A stretch of 64,000 bases of DNA. Source: Stutzerimonas azotifigens DSM 17556 (GTDB taxonomy: Bacteria > Pseudomonadota > Gammaproteobacteria > Pseudomonadales > Pseudomonadaceae). The translations under genes were made by a program, and so were the position numbers. Under the pieces are notes generated by a model. The model was given only the letters and a program-made list of their open reading frames with translations. It was not told the DNA's origin and ran no database searches. Numbering within the stretch: the stretch's first letter is position 1; every line of letters starts with the position of its first letter. Below, piece after piece: positions 1 through 8,547 of this stretch. Location of the stretch: the NCBI RefSeq assembly GCF_000425625.1, contig NZ_AUDU01000017.1:62001-126000 (forward strand), written 5' to 3'.

Positions 1-1
1 G

Positions 2-181
2 TATGACCGTTCCGATGATCTCTATGTGATCGAGCTGAAACGCGACGGGGTACTCGTCGAACGTATCGATCAAGTGTTCTTCGACTCGCTCGGGGAAATG
101 CTGGAGCATCTGATCGACGATGGTAGTTGGCGGCACATCCGCGTGCAGTGTCTGTCGGCAAGTAAGCCAAGTCGGCACTGA
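2..181 (+). CDS. C-terminal end of an unrecognised protein (5' truncated by window edge)
   Basis: An open frame enters from the left edge and runs 59 codons to a TGA. It is hydrophilic and acidic, ends in a short basic tail, and has no motif that I recognise. A strong intrinsic terminator lies about 90 bases downstream on the same strand, which fits a real 3' end. It is separate from the imu operon, which has its own promoter. Frame and stop are seen; the function is unknown. Confidence 0.55.
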   Translation, partial: YDRSDDLYVIELKRDGVLVERIDQVFFDSLGEMLEHLIDDGSWRHIRVQCLSASKPSRH

Positions 182-271
182 CTGCCCCGCTTCGAAGACG
201 ATCTGGAGTTGTCCGCCACCGCCACACACCTGTTCCTCACGCCAGCACCAGATGGCAACTGTCCTCCCCCA

Positions 272-301
272 AAGCCCCCGTACGCGGGGGCTTCTTCTTT
301 T
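272..301 (+). terminator. Rho-independent terminator
   Basis: A 9-bp GC-rich stem (AAGCCCCCG paired with CGGGGGCTT, loop TACG) is followed by a T-rich tract, CTTCTTTT. It ends the gene entering from the left edge and insulates the imu operon. Confidence 0.9.
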
Positions 302-445
302 CGCAACGCCCTTTTGCGCATTTCCCGTCTCCAGGCCGACGCTGGCTGACGCTGGCCTGCCTCAGGAGACGTCCACATACGCGACCCATTCAAGATCGGA
401 TACCCAAGCGGGCGACCCGCTGATCGCAAGCACACATGATTCGGC

Positions 446-475
446 TTGACCGAACACAGAGCCGAACCGGATACT
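446..475 (+). promoter_or_regulatory. Probable sigma-70 promoter of imuA-imuB-dnaE2
   Basis: TTGACC (446-451) and GATACT (470-475) are separated by 18 bases. The LexA box overlaps the 3' edge of the -10 element, as expected for a repressed SOS promoter. The start point would fall near 482, about 25 bases before the imuA ATG. Confidence 0.6.
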
Positions 476-489
476 GTTCATCCATACAG
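474..489 (+). promoter_or_regulatory. LexA (SOS) box
   Basis: CTGTTCATCCATACAG fits the CTGT-N8-ACAG LexA consensus exactly at both half-sites. It lies 18 bases before the ATG chosen for imuA. This argues against the longer open frame that starts at 436, because that frame would put the operator inside the coding region. Confidence 0.88.
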
Positions 490-507
490 CTAAATAAGAA
501 TCTTCCT

Positions 508-1134
508 ATGTCTGCCGTGGTCGCTCTCGACCGCCTGCTCGATTCGCGGCATGTCTGGCGCGGCCAGGCAATCAGCTCCCCCTCTTCTACCCAATCGACC
601 GGGCACACCGAATTGGACTCAGCCTTGCCGGGTGGCGGTTGGCCGGGCTCGGCGCTGAGCGAGATTCTTGTTGCCACCAGCGGCATTGGTGAGCTGCGCC
701 TGCTGTGGCCGACGCTGGCACGCTTGACCTCAGCCGGTGAACGGGTGGTGCTGGTAGGGACTCCCCATATCCCCTGCCCTCAGGCGTGGCTCGCTGCTGG
801 CGTCGACCTGCGCCAGTTGATGATCGTCCGGGCGACGGGTCGTGATGCGCTGTGGGCCACCGAGCAATGCCTGCGTTCCGGCAGTTGTGGTGCGGTGGTG
901 TGCTGGCCAATGCAGGCGGACGACCGTGCTCTGCGTCGCCTGCAGGTGGCTGCCGAAACGGGGAAAACGCTGGCCTTTGCCTACCGCCCTCTGGACGAGG
1001 CCGTGAACGCCTCACCCGCAGCCTTGCGCCTGACCCTCGATGCCCGCGAGCTGCGCATTCTTAAGTGCCGTGGCGGCCTGGCTCCGGCACGGCCCATCGC
1101 AACACCCGCGCTTGTAGCCGGCGGCGGGCATTGA
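508..1134 (+). CDS. imuA: ImuA, SOS mutagenesis accessory protein
   Basis: A 208-residue RecA/SulA-like protein of the ImuA family, which in pseudomonads works with ImuB and the DnaE2 polymerase in damage-induced translesion synthesis. A conserved-looking LDSALPGGGWPGSALSEIL segment near residues 40-60 sits where RecA-like proteins carry the nucleotide loop, though it lacks a canonical Walker A lysine. The ATG at 508 lies just after the LexA box; the same frame is open back to 436, which I reject. It is the first gene of a tight operon, with the next start 8 bases after its stop. No lexA2 gene lies directly upstream, unlike many pseudomonad imu cassettes. Confidence 0.9.
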   Translation: MSAVVALDRLLDSRHVWRGQAISSPSSTQSTGHTELDSALPGGGWPGSALSEILVATSGIGELRLLWPTLARLTSAGERVVLVGTPHIPCPQAWLAAGVDLRQLMIVRATGRDALWATEQCLRSGSCGAVVCWPMQADDRALRRLQVAAETGKTLAFAYRPLDEAVNASPAALRLTLDARELRILKCRGGLAPARPIATPALVAGGGH

Positions 1135-1141
1135 GGTGGCA

Positions 1142-2548
1142 ATGCTCTGGGCCTGCATCCTGTTCCCGCAACTGGCCATGGATGGTGTACTGCGTCACCG
1201 TGCCGATGCCGATTCACCACTGGCATTGCTCGCCGGACCTGCGCAGCGGCGCGTACTGCAGGCAGTCAATCCAGCGGCGCGGGCGATCGGGCTCCGCCCC
1301 GGCCAGTCCCTGATCGCCGCCCAAGCCTTGAGCCAGGACTTCGCTACTGCAGACTACAATCCGGTTGAAATCGAGCACTGGCAGCAGTTGCTCGCCGCCT
1401 GTGCCTACGGTTTCAGCTCTCAAGTCAGCCTGCACTACCCGCGCTGTTTGCTGATGGAGGTGCACTCATGCCTCAGCCTGTTCGGCCCTTGGCCGCGTTT
1501 TGAGGCACGACTGCGCGAGGAGCTCAGCGCACTGGGCTTTCGCCATCGCATTACCGTCGCGCCCAATCCCGCCGCTGCGCGGATACTGGCCAACGTTCAT
1601 AATGGCCTGGTAATCACCGATGCTGACGCACTGCGCCAGGCCCTTGATCGGCTGCCCGTGCAACATCTGGGATTTTCCCGCGAGGCAGCCACGGCCTTTT
1701 CTCGCATGGGTTTGCGCAATCTGGCGCGAATACTCGCTCAGCCCCGCGACAGCCTGAGTCGGCGATTCCCCGCCGAGGTCCTGGTGCAGCTGGATCGTCT
1801 GCTCGGCATCCGCCCGCTGGCCCTGGACTTCCACCGCCCGCCCGATGTGTTCGAGCAGCGCATCGAGCTGAACTTTGATGTCAAATCGCATCAGGCGCTG
1901 CTGTTTCCCCTGCGTCGGCTGACGGCGGACCTCGCCGCTTACCTGGCCGGACGCGACAGCGGCGTGCAGCGCTTTGTCCTGCATCTGGAGCATCGCGCCA
2001 TGGCCGACAGCCAGGTGCAGGTCGGGCTCTTGAGAGCCGAGCGAGACGCCAGCATGCTCTTTGAATTGACGCGTGACCGCCTCGAACAGCTGCAGCTACC
2101 CGCCCCAGTGCTGGCCGTGCGCCTGGCCGCCCGCGATCTGCCGCGTTTTGCCCCTGAACGCCGCCAGCTGTTCGATGAACGTCCGCAGCAGTCCCTGCCC
2201 TGGGAGCAACTGCGTGAACGCCTGCGCGCACGCCTGGGTGATGAGGCCGTACATGGCCTTAGTGCCTGTGCCGATCACCGGCCCGAGCGTGCCTGGTCCA
2301 CTCAATCGTCCATCCCGCAACCGATCTCGCCGCTTCGTCCCGGCTGGCTATTGGCGCAGCCTCAACCACTGCGCGAGGCCTCCCTGCACATCCTTGCCGG
2401 CCCCGAACGCATCGAATCCGGCTGGTGGGATGGCGACGATGTCCGCCGCGACTACTACGTTATCCAGACGCGCAGCGGCCAGCGCGGCTGGGCCTTTCGC
2501 GAGCTCGGCAGCCAAGGCCCTCTGATGCTGCACGGCTGGTTCGCATGA
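1142..2548 (+). CDS. imuB: ImuB, Y-family polymerase-like protein
   Basis: About 468 residues and clearly related to Y-family DNA polymerases. ImuB proteins are known to lack the catalytic acidic residues and to act as a clamp-binding hub that recruits ImuA and DnaE2. QQSLPW near residue 350 resembles a beta-clamp-binding motif (inference). The ATG at 1142 is preceded by GAGGTG overlapping the imuA stop; a GTG at 1136 in the same frame is an alternative. Its last four bases, ATGA, overlap the start of dnaE2, implying translational coupling. Confidence 0.9.
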   Translation: MLWACILFPQLAMDGVLRHRADADSPLALLAGPAQRRVLQAVNPAARAIGLRPGQSLIAAQALSQDFATADYNPVEIEHWQQLLAACAYGFSSQVSLHYPRCLLMEVHSCLSLFGPWPRFEARLREELSALGFRHRITVAPNPAAARILANVHNGLVITDADALRQALDRLPVQHLGFSREAATAFSRMGLRNLARILAQPRDSLSRRFPAEVLVQLDRLLGIRPLALDFHRPPDVFEQRIELNFDVKSHQALLFPLRRLTADLAAYLAGRDSGVQRFVLHLEHRAMADSQVQVGLLRAERDASMLFELTRDRLEQLQLPAPVLAVRLAARDLPRFAPERRQLFDERPQQSLPWEQLRERLRARLGDEAVHGLSACADHRPERAWSTQSSIPQPISPLRPGWLLAQPQPLREASLHILAGPERIESGWWDGDDVRRDYYVIQTRSGQRGWAFRELGSQGPLMLHGWFA

Positions 2549-5500
2549 CGGGCTATGCCGAGCTGCACTGCCTGTCGAACTTCAGCTTCCAGCGCGGAGC
2601 CTCCAGCGCAAAGGAGCTGTTCGAGCGCGCCGCGCGCCTGGGCTATCGCGCCTTGGCCATCACCGATGAGTGCACCCTGGCCGGCACCGTGCGCGCCTGG
2701 CAGGCCTCGAAGGACGCCGGCATGCCGCTCATCGTCGGTAGCGAGATGCGTGTCGAGGATGGGCCCAAGCTGGTCCTTCTGGCTGAAGCCCGCACTGGCT
2801 ACCAGGCACTCTCCCAGCTGATCACCCTGGCCCGGCGTCGGACCGATAAAGGCTGCTATCGACTGCTGGTCGAGGATTTTCCAGCTTCGACCGAAGGCCT
2901 GCTGGCGATCTGGCTGGCGGACGATGACGCCCAGCACGCCCCCTGGCTACAGAAGCTATTTGCCGGGCGCTTGTGGCTTGGCATCGAGCTGCACCGAGGT
3001 ACCGATGACGCCGGCAAGTTGCGCAAGCAGCTCCAGTTGGCCCAAGCCTGCGACCTGCCAGCCTTAGCCTGCGGTGGTGTGCACATGCATGCCCGTGGAC
3101 GGCGCGCCCTGCAGGACTGTATGACCGCCATCCGCCACCACCTGCCGGTGGCCGAGGCCGGTGCATACCTATTTCCCAACGGCGAACGCCACCTGCGCCG
3201 GCACGAGGAGTTGGCGGAGCTCTACCCGCCCCGGCTGCTTGCGGAAACCCTGCGCATTGCCGAGCGCTGCACCTTTGATCTGGGTCAGCTGCGCTACCAG
3301 TACCCGCATGAAGTGGTGCCGGCAGGCCATAGCGCCACATCCTGGCTGCGCCGACTGGTCGAGGACGGTGCGCGCTGGCGTTGGCCGGACGGCGTACCCG
3401 TCAGTGCCCGGAGTCTGATCGAGCATGAGCTGAGCCTGATCGCCGAGCTGCAATACGAAAGCTACTTTCTGACCGTGCATGACATCGTGCGCTGGGCGCG
3501 CGAGCAGCACATTCTGTGTCAGGGGCGCGGCTCGGCGGCCAACTCCACGGTGTGTTTTGCCTTAAGCATTACAGAGCTGGACCCGACTCGGACAGGCACG
3601 CGGATGCTGTTCGAGCGCTTTCTGTCCCGCGAGCGCAACGAGCCACCCGATATCGATGTAGATTTCGAGCACGAACGCCGTGAAGAAGTCATCCAGTACA
3701 TCTTTCGCCGCTATGGGCGCGAGCGCGCCGCCCTCACCGCTGTGGTCTGCAGCTACCACGCAGCCGGCGCCGTGCGCGATGTGGCCAAAGCCCTCGGCCT
3801 GCCACCCGACCAGGTCACTGCGCTGGCCGACTGCTGCGGGCGCTGGAGTGACAAGCCGCCCAGCGCCGAGCGTCTGGCCGAAGCCGGTTTCGACCCGAAC
3901 AACCCACTATTGCGGCGCGTCTTGGTGCTGACGGGCGAACTGATCGGCTTTCCTCGTCACCTGTCACAGCATCCGGGCGGCTTCGTTATCTCCGAGCAGC
4001 CTCTGAGCATGCTGGTCCCGGTGGAAAACGCCGCCATGGCCGGGCGCACCGTGATCCAGTGGGACAAGGATGACCTCGACCTGCTGGGTCTGATGAAGGT
4101 CGACGTACTCTCTTTGGGGATGCTCAGCGCGCTGCACCGCTGTTTCGATCTGATCGAGCGTTATCGCGGCACCCGCTGGACCCTGGCGAGCCTGCCAGCG
4201 GAGGACCCGGCTACTTACGCCATGATCAGCCGTGCCGACACCATCGGCGTGTTCCAGATCGAGTCGCGGGCACAGATGGTCATGCTCCCCCGCCTGCGCC
4301 CGAAAACCTTCTACGACCTCGTGATCCAGGTGGCCATCATTCGCCCTGGGCCGATTCAGGGTGACATGGTCCATCCCTACCTGCGCCGTCGCAACGGCAC
4401 AGAGCCGGTGAACTACCCCTCCGAAGAGCTTGTGCCCGTGTTCGAGCGCACCTTGGGCGTGCCGCTGTTTCAGGAACAGGTCATGGAACTGGCCATCATC
4501 GCCGCCGAGTACACACCCGGCGAAGCGGACGAGCTGCGGCGCAGTATGGCCGCCTGGAAGCGCCACGGTGGCCTGGAACATCACCGCCAGCGGCTGACTA
4601 CGCGCATGCTGGAAAAGGGCTATGAGCCCGCCTTTATCGAGCGCATCTTCGAGCAGATCAAGGGCTTTGGCAGTTACGGCTTTCCCGAGTCACATGCGGC
4701 CAGCTTCGCCCTGCTCACCTACGCCAGTTCCTGGCTCAAGTGCCACGAGCCGGCGGCCTTCGCCTGCGCGCTGATCAACAGCTGGCCGATGGGTTTCTAC
4801 AGTCCCGACCAAGTGCTGCAGGATGTCCGTCGCCATGACATCGAGGTACGTCCAGTGGACGTCCGTTACAGCGACTGGGATTGCAGCCTGGAGCCTGGCG
4901 GCGCAGTGCAACCGGCGATCCGTATGGGATTGCGGATGATTCGCGGGATGCGTGAAGGCGATGCGAGGCGTATCGAAACGGCTCGCCGGCAGCGGACCTT
5001 TGTGCATGTCGAAGACCTGATCCTCCGCGCCGAACTGGACGCACGAGCCCGGGAGCGGTTGGCCGACGCCGGCGCCCTGCAGGGGCTTGCTGGCAATCGC
5101 CATCAGGCACGCTGGACGGTGGCCGGTATCGAGCCACAACTGCCGCTGTTTGCAGGCCAAGCCCCGATACAGGAGGCACCGCCCGCCTTGCCAGCCCCCT
5201 CGTTTGGTGAGGAACTGCACACCGATTACGCCACCCTCGGCACCACCCTGGGGCCGCATCCATTGACCCTGCTGCGCGAGCAACTGAGCACCCTGCGCTG
5301 CCGCAGCTCACGGCAGCTGCTCCATATCGAGCCGGATCGCCTGGTCAGCGTTGCCGGCCTGGTAGTGGGTCGCCAACGCCCACAGACCGCCAGCGGAGTG
5401 ACCTTCGTAACGCTTGAAGATGAGTTCGGGATGATCAACGTGGTGGTCTGGCGCGACGTGGCCGAACGGCAGCGGCAGGTATTCCTGCAGTCTCAGTTGC

Positions 5501-5619
5501 TGCGCATTGATGGCCATCTGGAAATTGCCGATGGCATACGCCACGTGATTGCCGGGCGGCTCACAGATCTCTCTGCGCTGTTGGCTGGCCTGGATGTGCG
5601 CAGTCGGGATTTTCAATAA
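2545..5619 (+). CDS. dnaE2: DnaE2 (ImuC), error-prone C-family DNA polymerase
   Basis: A 1,024-residue alpha-subunit-type polymerase, the length expected of DnaE2. Order of parts: PHP domain at the N-terminus ([15 protein letters not shown] onwards), polymerase core with the acidic PDIDVDFEH motif near residue 370, fingers and helix-hairpin-helix region ([16 protein letters not shown]), then an OB fold near the C-terminus ([14 protein letters not shown]). It is the polymerase of the SOS-induced ImuABC mutasome. The start overlaps the imuB stop as ATGA; the frame is open further upstream into imuB, but that extension does not look like DnaE2. An IS66 element lies 20 bases after its stop, so the gene itself is intact. 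Confidence 0.95.
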   Translation: MTGYAELHCLSNFSFQRGASSAKELFERAARLGYRALAITDECTLAGTVRAWQASKDAGMPLIVGSEMRVEDGPKLVLLAEARTGYQALSQLITLARRRTDKGCYRLLVEDFPASTEGLLAIWLADDDAQHAPWLQKLFAGRLWLGIELHRGTDDAGKLRKQLQLAQACDLPALACGGVHMHARGRRALQDCMTAIRHHLPVAEAGAYLFPNGERHLRRHEELAELYPPRLLAETLRIAERCTFDLGQLRYQYPHEVVPAGHSATSWLRRLVEDGARWRWPDGVPVSARSLIEHELSLIAELQYESYFLTVHDIVRWAREQHILCQGRGSAANSTVCFALSITELDPTRTGTRMLFERFLSRERNEPPDIDVDFEHERREEVIQYIFRRYGRERAALTAVVCSYHAAGAVRDVAKALGLPPDQVTALADCCGRWSDKPPSAERLAEAGFDPNNPLLRRVLVLTGELIGFPRHLSQHPGGFVISEQPLSMLVPVENAAMAGRTVIQWDKDDLDLLGLMKVDVLSLGMLSALHRCFDLIERYRGTRWTLASLPAEDPATYAMISRADTIGVFQIESRAQMVMLPRLRPKTFYDLVIQVAIIRPGPIQGDMVHPYLRRRNGTEPVNYPSEELVPVFERTLGVPLFQEQVMELAIIAAEYTPGEADELRRSMAAWKRHGGLEHHRQRLTTRMLEKGYEPAFIERIFEQIKGFGSYGFPESHAASFALLTYASSWLKCHEPAAFACALINSWPMGFYSPDQVLQDVRRHDIEVRPVDVRYSDWDCSLEPGGAVQPAIRMGLRMIRGMREGDARRIETARRQRTFVHVEDLILRAELDARARERLADAGALQGLAGNRHQARWTVAGIEPQLPLFAGQAPIQEAPPALPAPSFGEELHTDYATLGTTLGPHPLTLLREQLSTLRCRSSRQLLHIEPDRLVSVAGLVVGRQRPQTASGVTFVTLEDEFGMINVVVWRDVAERQRQVFLQSQLLRIDGHLEIADGIRHVIAGRLTDLSALLAGLDVRSRDFQ

Positions 5620-5631
5620 ACAGTGGAGGAC

Positions 5632-5639
5632 ACAAGTGC
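5632..5639 (+). repeat. Left target-site duplication of the IS66 element
   Basis: ACAAGTGC directly abuts the left inverted repeat and recurs exactly at 8003-8010. Eight bases is the duplication length known for IS66-family elements. Confidence 0.95.
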
Positions 5640-5654
5640 GTAAGCGAACGGGCA

Positions 5655-7167
5655 TCACACCTTGTCGGCGGATACCCAGTTGTGCGGCAGCAGCTCGGCC
5701 AGGGCGCTGGCCTTCTGCGTCGGCAGGCGCATGAGCACATCCTTCAGGTAGGCGTACGGATCGTGTCCGTTCAGGCGGGCTGATTGGATCAGCGTCATCA
5801 AGGCTGCGCCACGCTGGCCACTGCGTAGCGAGCCGGCAAACAGCCAGTTGGCGCGCCCCAGGGCCCAGGGGCGGATCTGATTCTCGATCCAGTTGTTGTC
5901 GATGGGCAGGTTGCCGTCATCCAGGTAGCGCACCAACGCTGCCCAGCGCTTGAGGCTGTAGTCGAGTGCCTTGGCGATCGCGCTGCCTTCCGGCACCTTC
6001 TGCCGCTGCCCAAGCATCCAGCTATGCAGGCCATCGATGATCGGCCTGGCTTTGTCCTGGCGCAGTTGCCGTCGCTGTGCGGCGAGCAGCTCTCGCCCTT
6101 CGCGCTCCACCTCGTACAGCTGACCGATGTACTGGAGGGCCTGCTCGGCCAGTTGACTCTGGTTGGCGGCATGCAGGTCGAAGAACTTGCGCCGTGCATG
6201 GGCCATGCAGCCGATCTCGGTCACGCCTTGCTCGAAGCTGGCCTTGTAGCCGGCGAAGTCGTCGCAGACCAGTTTGCCTTGCCAGTCACCCAGGAAGCTG
6301 CGCGCGTGCTCGCCGGCCCGGCTCGGCCTGAAGTCGTAGACCACGGCCTTGAGGTCGGCGAAGGGGCTGGGTGCATAAGCCCAGACGTAAGCCCGCTGGG
6401 TCTTCTTTGTGCCCGGGGCAAGCATCTGCACTGGGGTTTCGTCGGCGAGGATGACGTCCTGCTGAAGCAGGCAGTCGCGCAGGGCATCGACCAGGGGTTG
6501 CAGCTGGACACCGCAAGCGCCGACCCATTGCGCAAGCGTGGAACGCGCAATGGCCAGCCCGGCGCGGGTGAAGATCTTTTCCTGGCGGTACAGCGGCAGG
6601 TGATCGGCGAACTTGGCCACCATGACCTGAGCCAGTAGCCCGGCAGTCGGGATGCCCTTGTCGATCACCTGCGCCGGCACTGGGGCCTGGATCAGCGTTT
6701 CACACTGGGCGCAGACCCACTTGCCACGGATATGCCGCTCGACGGTGAAGGTGCCCGGGGTGTAGTCGAGCTTCTCGCTGACGTCTTCACCGATGCGCTT
6801 GAGCTGACAGCCGCAGGCACACTGGGTGCTGTCCGGCTCGTGGAGTATCAGCGTGCGCGGCAGTTCGGCCGGCAGCGGCGCTCGCTTGGGCTGCTGCCGT
6901 GGCTCGCGCTTGGCGGGCTCTGGTCGGGCCGTTTCAAGCTCTGCCTCGATGGCGGGCGATGTCGGCCTCGATCATCTCGTCCAGCAGATTGAGCTGGTCG
7001 GCATTGAGCTGCTCGCTGCGGCGGGCGAAGCGGTGGCGCCGCAGCACGGCGAGTTCGTGGTTCAACCGCTGGTTGAGCGTTTCCAGGTGATCGACGCGCT
7101 GACTCAACTGCGCGGCCAGTTGGCGCAGTTGCTCGGGTGTCAGGTGATCGAAAGCGGCAGGATTCAT
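5655..7167 (-). pseudogene. tnpC: IS66 TnpC transposase, frameshifted
   Basis: The main transposase (DDE type, about 500 residues in the family). The N-terminal part reads from 7167 and contains the leucine-rich start MNPAAFDHLTPEQLRQL, but ends after about 77 codons. The rest is in another frame and includes the zinc-binding CxxC segments (CACGC, CAQC), the DDE region and the IENQIRPWALGRANWLFAGS C-terminal motif. The break is an extra G in GGCGGGC at 6951-6957: without it the protein reads on as DIAAIEAELETA, as in relatives. Whether it is a natural mutation or an assembly error cannot be told from the window. Confidence 0.88.
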
Positions 7168-7230
7168 GGCGCCGAGTGTGCGGATTGTCGGCCCCCTCGG
7201 CGATAGGCCATTGGCCTAATTGCACCCCGG

Positions 7231-7566
7231 CTACAGGAGCCTGATCTCGGCATCCGGCCCAAGACGCTGCCAAGGCAGGCCGACCACCAGGGCCTGCAAC
7301 TGCTCGGGGCTGAGTTCCAACTGCTGTCCCTGCCAATTACCCGACCAGACGAAGCGCCCTCGATTGAGCCTGCGAGCAGCCAGCCAGATGCCGAAGCCAT
7401 CGTGCACCAGCACCTTCATCCGGTTGGCGCGCTTGTTGGTGAACAGGTAGGCGCAGTGCGGCTGCGCCGCACCGAACACTTGAACCACCCGGGCCAACGC
7501 GGTTTCGGTGCCGGCGCGCATGTCCAGCGGCTCGGTGGCGAGCCAGATGCGCTCGATACGGATCAC
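7231..7566 (-). CDS. tnpB: IS66 accessory protein TnpB
   Basis: A 111-residue IS66 Orf2 protein. Recognisable family features are the start MIRIERIWLATEPLDMRAG and the central YLFTNKRANRMKVLVHDGFG segment. It is needed with TnpA for IS66 transposition, although its biochemical role is not established. Its ATG overlaps the tnpA stop by four bases, and tnpC follows 63 bases downstream. Confidence 0.93.
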   Translation of the reverse strand: MIRIERIWLATEPLDMRAGTETALARVVQVFGAAQPHCAYLFTNKRANRMKVLVHDGFGIWLAARRLNRGRFVWSGNWQGQQLELSPEQLQALVVGLPWQRLGPDAEIRLL

Positions 7567-7898
7567 TTCAGCAGCTCGCGCAGGAAGCGGGCGCAGCCTT
7601 CAGGGTCGTTGCCCGGCCACTGCACCGACAGCTTGCCGGCCCGATGGGGAATGGCGATCTGGATGGCCATGTCGGCCGCACTCGGGGTAGCCGGCAGGCT
7701 CGGGACGAGAGGAATCGGAATAAAACCTGAAGCCACAGCGGGCAGCTGTACCTGCTGGCGGCGAATCCACTTATGCACGAGATTGGCGTTGAGGCCGTGG
7801 CTCAAGGCCACGCCGGCAACCGAGGCGCCGGGCTGGGTGCACTCATCGACGACCTGGGCCTTGAAAGATTTGGGATAGGAGCGGCGTTGGCCTGGCAC
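7563..7898 (-). CDS. tnpA: IS66 accessory protein TnpA (helix-turn-helix)
   Basis: A 111-residue IS66 Orf1 protein with an IS3/IS66-type helix-turn-helix near residues 8-40 (YPKSFKAQVVDECTQPGASV, then GLNANLVHKWIRR). I place the start at the GTG at 7898 (VPGQRRSYPK), with GAGG upstream. The same frame is open to about 8006, but that would run through the palindrome and the inverted repeat of the element. Confidence 0.88.
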   Translation of the reverse strand: MPGQRRSYPKSFKAQVVDECTQPGASVAGVALSHGLNANLVHKWIRRQQVQLPAVASGFIPIPLVPSLPATPSAADMAIQIAIPHRAGKLSVQWPGNDPEGCARFLRELLK

Positions 7899-7925
7899 GG
7901 GAGATCCTCTGCAGGGGGGCTTGAA

Positions 7926-7956
7926 ATGGTGTCCACCAAAAACAGGTGGACACCAT
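7926..7956. repeat. Perfect 12-bp palindrome inside the IS66 leader
   Basis: ATGGTGTCCACC and GGTGGACACCAT are exact inverted copies around a 7-base loop, AAAAACA. The palindrome lies between the element's right end and tnpA, about 28 bases upstream of the tnpA GTG, so it would form a hairpin in the transposase leader RNA or serve as an operator. Confidence 0.85.
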
Positions 7957-8002
7957 GCCGCTAGCTGGAAGAACCGGGGAGGTGTGTTGGCCAGACGCTT
8001 AC

Positions 8003-8010
8003 ACAAGTGC
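8003..8010 (+). repeat. Right target-site duplication of the IS66 element
   Basis: ACAAGTGC, identical to 5632-5639. Joining the flanks restores the pre-insertion sequence downstream of dnaE2. Confidence 0.95.
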
Positions 8011-8128
8011 TACCCCTGCCCTACATACTCCCATACGGACAATCACAAGGCGGTAAGTCCACCAGAGATCGACAAGCAATAGGAAGCGTCGGGATAGCTT
8101 GAGGGCACGAGCCTGCCGGTGATGAGGG

Positions 8129-8150
8129 GCAGAGATCGGCCAAAAGCGGA
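8129..8150 (-). repeat. Copy of a dispersed GCTTTTGGCCGAT intergenic repeat
   Basis: Read on the minus strand this is TCCGCTTTTGGCCGATCTCTGC. Close relatives occur at 37674-37732 (two copies), 50576-50599 and 61775-61798, always between genes. Confidence 0.6.
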
Positions 8151-8231
8151 CGTAGTTAATAGGCCATTGCTTTCGGTGAGTGCGCGATCATTAAAGCAAG
8201 TAGCTGGCCGCAGGCACTCCGGATAAGGTCA

Positions 8232-8537
8232 TCAGCGTCCTTCGATTAACTCGCCGAACAACTCCCTGACCTTGACTTTGGCATCCGCCAACGCGACTCG
8301 GCCTTCATCGGTAATCTCGTACATGCGTCGCTCACGACGCCCGGTACGCTCATGGTGCGAGCGCAGATAACCTTTCTTTTCCAGCCCGTGCAGCATCGGA
8401 TACAGCGTGCCCGCGCTGAGCTCATAGCCGTGATGTCGCAACTCCTCGATGATGGCCAGCCCGAAGATGGGGGCCTCGGCGGCGTGGTGCAGGATGTGCA
8501 GGCGGATCAACCCGCCGTAGAGGTCTTTGTCGGTCAT
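8232..8537 (-). CDS. PadR-family transcriptional regulator
   Basis: A 101-residue winged-helix protein of the PadR type, recognised from FGLAIIEELRHHGYELSAGT followed by LYPMLHGLEKKGYLRS (recognition helix and wing) and YEITDEGR. The start is taken at 8537 because GAGAGG lies just upstream; seven more codons are open before it. It begins 10 bases after the chrA stop on the same strand, so the two are probably cotranscribed and it may regulate chrA. ChrA pumps are more often paired with ChrB. Confidence 0.9.
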   Translation of the reverse strand: MTDKDLYGGLIRLHILHHAAEAPIFGLAIIEELRHHGYELSAGTLYPMLHGLEKKGYLRSHHERTGRRERRMYEITDEGRVALADAKVKVRELFGELIEGR

Positions 8538-8547
8538 TCGCCGCCTC

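Larger units (their letters stand above)
182..507. other. Intergenic region before imuA
   Basis: About 325 bases without a convincing gene. It holds the intrinsic terminator of the preceding gene and the imuA promoter with its LexA box. Small open frames on both strands here are not supported by a start signal or a recognisable protein. Confidence 0.7.
5640..8002 (-). mobile_element. IS66-family insertion sequence, 2,363 bp
   Basis: Both ends begin GTAAGCG and are imperfect inverted repeats (about 14 of 19 positions, 5640-5658 against 7984-8002). The element carries the classic tnpA-tnpB-tnpC set on the minus strand and is flanked by an exact 8-bp duplication, ACAAGTGC. It inserted 20 bases beyond the dnaE2 stop. 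tnpC is frameshifted, so this copy is probably inactive unless helped in trans by another copy. Confidence 0.95.

Noticed and set aside
120..449. 109-codon plus-strand open frame before imuA
   Set aside because: It runs through the terminator and overlaps the tail of the first gene in another frame.
436..507. Longer imuA start at 436
   Set aside because: It would place the LexA box and -10 element inside the gene; the ATG at 508 gives a normal ImuA N-terminus.
2425..2544. Forty-codon N-terminal extension of dnaE2
   Set aside because: It lies inside imuB in another frame and is not DnaE2-like; the ATGA overlap at 2545 is the natural start.
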